DNA from: CAYGUK01 sp964352985
GTDB lineage: Bacteria > Pseudomonadota > Gammaproteobacteria > JAHCLG01
Direction of reading: 5' to 3'
Assembly: GCA_964352985.1 (NCBI GenBank)
Contig: CAYGUK010000143.1
Span: forward strand, 1-8,711
Length of the DNA stretch: 8,711 nt
Under the pieces are notes generated by a model, which did no database searches, was not told the DNA's origin, and saw only the letters and a list, made by a program, of their open reading frames with translations. Within the stretch, counting starts at the first letter, position 1. Every line of letters starts with the position of its first letter. The translations under genes were made by a program, and so were the position numbers. Shown piece by piece: positions 6,439 through 8,711 of this stretch.

Positions 6439-6506
6439 CCGACTATTTTAACATGGATGCTAAAATGGTCAAGACTAATTTAGAATTCATTCCAAAATAG
6501 TCGGAT
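6437..6506. repeat. 13-bp inverted repeat and a third related motif copy in the ATPase promoter
   Basis: ATCCGACTATTTT (6437-6449) and AAAATAGTCGGAT (6494-6506) are exact inverted copies separated by 44 bases. A third, imperfect copy, CTAAAATGGTCAAG (6460-6473), lies between them. The shared core is AAAATRGTC. The copies cover the start codon and -10 box, the -35 box, and a position about 20 bases upstream of the -35, as would fit autorepression. A pair of terminal repeats left by a small deleted element is the alternative. Confidence 0.6.
6445..6472 (-). promoter_or_regulatory. Promoter of the AAA_14/DUF4143 gene, predicted leaderless
   Basis: On the minus strand, TTGACC (6472-6467) and TAAAAT (6450-6445) each match five of six consensus positions, with a 16-base spacer. 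Counting 7 bases from the end of the -10 box places transcription start at 6438, the A of the ATG. The 12 bases before the ATG contain no ribosome binding site, consistent with a leaderless mRNA. Confidence 0.6.
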
Positions 6507-6527
6507 AAATAAAACGTCGATTTTCAA

Positions 6528-8336
6528 CTATTTCGGGCGTTTTCTTTCATGCTGTTGTAAATGTTTTTTCCGAAGACGTAAAAACTTTGGTGTGATTTCT
6601 ACTAATTCATCATCTTCGATAAAAGTGAGAGCTTGTTCTAAGGATAGTTTTACAGGAGGCGTTAATAAAATATTTTCATCGCTGCCTGCTGCGCGAATAT
6701 TTGTTAACTGTTTTGTTTTACTCACATTGACATTTAAATCATTATCACGAGAATGAATTCCGACAATCATGCCTTCATAAACTTCATCTTGCGGTGAGAC
6801 AAATAAGCGTCCACGTTCTTGTAAATTAAATAACGCATAAGCTACGGCAACGCCTTTACCATTTGCAACTAACACACCATTTTTACGTGGTGCGATGGTG
6901 CCGGGTTTTTCAGGACCGTAATGATCAAAGATATGGTAAAGCAAACCTGAACCCGATGTTAATGTTAAAAATTCAGTTTGAAATCCAAACAAACCACGTG
7001 CTGGAATTATATAATCTAATCGCACGCGACCATCTGCTTGTGGTTCGATATTTTTAAGATCCGCTTTTCTTACACCGAGACTTTCCATTACCGAACCTTG
7101 GTGTTCATTTTCAACATCGATGGTTAATAATTCATAAGGTTCACAATCCACACCATCAATAGTTTTCTTGATAACTTCAGGCCGTGATACGGCAATTTCA
7201 TAACCTTCACGCCGCATCGTTTCAATTAAAATTGATAAATGCAATTCACCACGACCGGATACTTGGAATTTATCGGGATCATCTGTGGGCTTTACACGGA
7301 GTGCGACATTATGAATTAATTCTTGATTTAAGCGTTCGCCAATTTGACGTGAAGTAATAAATTTACCATCGAGTCCTGCAAAGGGTGATTTATTGACTTG
7401 AAATGTCATGGTGACAGTGGGTTCATCGACAGTTAACGGTGGTAATGCTTCAACATGACGCTGATCACAAATTGTATCGGAAATTTTAATATTATCGATT
7501 CCACAAATTGCCACAATGTCACCGGCTAATGCTTGATCAACTTGGAAACGATCTAAACCTAAATAACCTAAGACTTGTAATATTTTTCCTTGTCGCGTTT
7601 TGCCATGGCGATCTATAACTGATACAGCTTGGTTTGGTGCAATTTTACCGCGGGTGATTCGACCAATACCAATTGCACCAACGTATTCTGAATAGTCTAA
7701 ACTGGATATTTGCATTTGTAATGGTTTTTCCACATCTACTTCAGGTGGTGAAACACGATCAATAATTGTTGAAAATAAAGGATTCATATTATCGTTACTA
7801 TCTTCTATTTCCAGTTTCGCAAAGCCATTTAGAGCTGAGGCATAAACAATGGGAAAATCTAATTGTTCGTCGCTTGCATTTAAATGAACGAATAAATCAA
7901 AAACTTGATCGATAACCCAATCTGGACGCGCTTGCGGTCTATCAATTTTATTGATGACAACAATCGGTTTTAACCCTTGTGCGAAGGCTTTTTGAGTTAC
8001 AAAACGGGTTTGAGGCATGGGACCTTCAACGGCATCAACGAGTAATAACACACTATCAACCATTGATAGAATTCGTTCTACTTCACCACCGAAGTCAGCA
8101 TGGCCAGGTGTATCAACGATATTGATACGATAATCTTGCCATGAAATAGCCGTATTTTTAGATAAAATGGTTATCCCGCGTTCTTTTTCTAATTCATTCG
8201 AATCCATGGCGCGCTTAGGTAATTGTTGCCTTTCATCGAGTGTGCCTGATTGTCTAAGCATTTGATCGACGAGGGTGGTTTTGCCGTGGTCAACGTGGGC
8301 GATGATGGCAATATTGCGTAATTGATTGTTTGACAT
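6528..8336 (-). CDS. typA: Ribosome-associated translational GTPase TypA/BipA
   Basis: Translational GTPase of the EF-G/LepA superfamily that binds the ribosome and assists 50S assembly and adaptation to cold and stress. At 602 residues it is full length (E. coli BipA is about 607). The GTPase motifs are complete: G1 AHVDHGKTT (13-21), G2 RGITI (53-57), G3 DTPGH (75-79), G4 NKID (129-132) and G5 SAL (167-169). Domain II, the EF-G-like domains III and V, and the BipA-specific C-terminal domain follow. That C-terminal domain holds ARGLFGFQTEFLTLTSGSG, the APRKNGVLVANGKGVAVAYALF stretch, and the basic tail ending in KHLQQHERKRPK. The start is fixed by the MSNNQLRNIAIIAHVDHG alignment and by an in-frame TAG 15 bases upstream (8349-8351). 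No clear Shine-Dalgarno sequence precedes it, which is unusual beside the well-spaced sites of other genes here. It is followed by the ATPase gene on the same strand, but that gene has its own promoter. Confidence 0.97.
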   Translation of the reverse strand: MSNNQLRNIAIIAHVDHGKTTLVDQMLRQSGTLDERQQLPKRAMDSNELEKERGITILSKNTAISWQDYRINIVDTPGHADFGGEVERILSMVDSVLLLVDAVEGPMPQTRFVTQKAFAQGLKPIVVINKIDRPQARPDWVIDQVFDLFVHLNASDEQLDFPIVYASALNGFAKLEIEDSNDNMNPLFSTIIDRVSPPEVDVEKPLQMQISSLDYSEYVGAIGIGRITRGKIAPNQAVSVIDRHGKTRQGKILQVLGYLGLDRFQVDQALAGDIVAICGIDNIKISDTICDQRHVEALPPLTVDEPTVTMTFQVNKSPFAGLDGKFITSRQIGERLNQELIHNVALRVKPTDDPDKFQVSGRGELHLSILIETMRREGYEIAVSRPEVIKKTIDGVDCEPYELLTIDVENEHQGSVMESLGVRKADLKNIEPQADGRVRLDYIIPARGLFGFQTEFLTLTSGSGLLYHIFDHYGPEKPGTIAPRKNGVLVANGKGVAVAYALFNLQERGRLFVSPQDEVYEGMIVGIHSRDNDLNVNVSKTKQLTNIRAAGSDENILLTPPVKLSLEQALTFIEDDELVEITPKFLRLRKKHLQQHERKRPK

Positions 8337-8711
8337 AATAAAGTTTTTCTAGTTAAAAGCGGCAATCTTACACTATGTTAGGTACTTTGTGCTAGTGGGT
8401 AAGCGCAAGATTGCCTATTTAAATTCAACTTTTTTGCTTGATTTTAATATAACGCTACTAGCGCTAGGTGAAGTTGTTGATACTTCAACTGACATCATTT
8501 TGTGTGGATTACAAAGTGCTATTGCGCTTAACGAAATTGGATTTTTTACAATTTCGTCCCAAACACTGGACCCTAAAAAAATTATAAATATACCATATTA
8601 AAATAAGCCATGCGTGTTGATTAAAATAACGTAACTATTCACCAAATTTAAGCAACAACGTAGAAACGCTGAAAAGAACAGACTTTCCTTACGCGATGGG
8701 GATTCTTAAGG
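8337..8711. other. Stretch to the right edge without a supportable gene
   Basis: This should contain the typA promoter (minus strand). A TAAGAT hexamer about 30 bases upstream of the start is a possible -10, but no matching -35 is clear. A plus-strand frame at 8389-8601 begins with GTG, has no ribosome binding site, would overlap the typA upstream region, and encodes 70 residues that resemble nothing I know. The last 110 bases are slightly richer in G and C than the preceding stretch, and one frame is open to the right edge, too short to identify. Confidence 0.4.

Noticed and set aside
6437..6506. Inverted repeat as the terminal repeats of an insertion element
   Set aside because: Only 44 bases lie between the arms, no target-site duplication was seen, and one arm includes the start codon of an intact gene; an operator fits better.
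6511..6543. Possible typA terminator (AAAACG paired with CGTTTT, then ATTT)
   Set aside because: The stem is only 6 bp with a loop of about 21 bases and part of it lies inside the coding sequence; too weak to call.
6863..7057. 64-codon plus-strand frame
   Set aside because: It lies entirely antisense within typA, whose identity is certain, and has no independent support.
8389..8601. 70-codon plus-strand frame starting with GTG
   Set aside because: No ribosome binding site, rare start codon, no recognisable similarity, and it overlaps the upstream region that typA needs.
1..8711. CRISPR array, tRNA or rRNA genes, riboswitch
   Set aside because: No regularly spaced repeats, cloverleaf-like sequences or conserved RNA leaders were seen on either strand by reading; no covariance-model search could be run.

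Overview
The window comes from an AT-rich bacterial chromosome. The TypA/BipA GTPase, the M32 carboxypeptidase and the long acyl-CoA dehydrogenase are all proteobacterial in character. Together with the low GC and the orphan small secreted and cytosolic proteins, they suggest a gammaproteobacterium, perhaps a host-associated lineage such as Legionellales. That placement is inference from style; no taxonomic marker is present. There are no rRNA or tRNA genes, no CRISPR array and no intact mobile element.

Layout, left to right. (1) The 3' part of an M32 zinc carboxypeptidase gene, cut by the left edge (+). (2) A small exported protein of unknown function (+), ending in a strong intrinsic terminator. 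(3) Convergent to it, a small two-helix membrane protein with a Cys-x-Cys-x-Cys motif (-). (4) A 367-base stretch without a convincing gene, holding a palindrome upstream of gene 3, broken reading frames and the terminator hairpin of the next gene. (5) A 586-residue acyl-CoA dehydrogenase (-) with a good sigma70-type promoter. (6) A divergently transcribed 239-residue orphan protein (+). (7) An AAA_14/DUF4143 ATPase (-), whose 3' end overlaps the orphan gene by 6 bases. (8) typA/bipA (-). (9) 375 bases to the right edge with no supportable gene.

The genes do not form one pathway. The conserved parts are peptide breakdown, acyl-CoA oxidation and a ribosome-associated stress GTPase. The accessory parts are the two small orphans, the 239-residue orphan and the AAA_14/DUF4143 ATPase. 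No complete novel system can be demonstrated. The strongest unexplained signal is the ATPase promoter (about 6436-6506). It has a near-consensus -35/-10 pair placed so that transcription should begin at the A of the start codon, giving a leaderless mRNA. It also has three copies of an AAAATRGTC motif, two of them forming a perfect 13-bp inverted repeat, positioned like operator sites.
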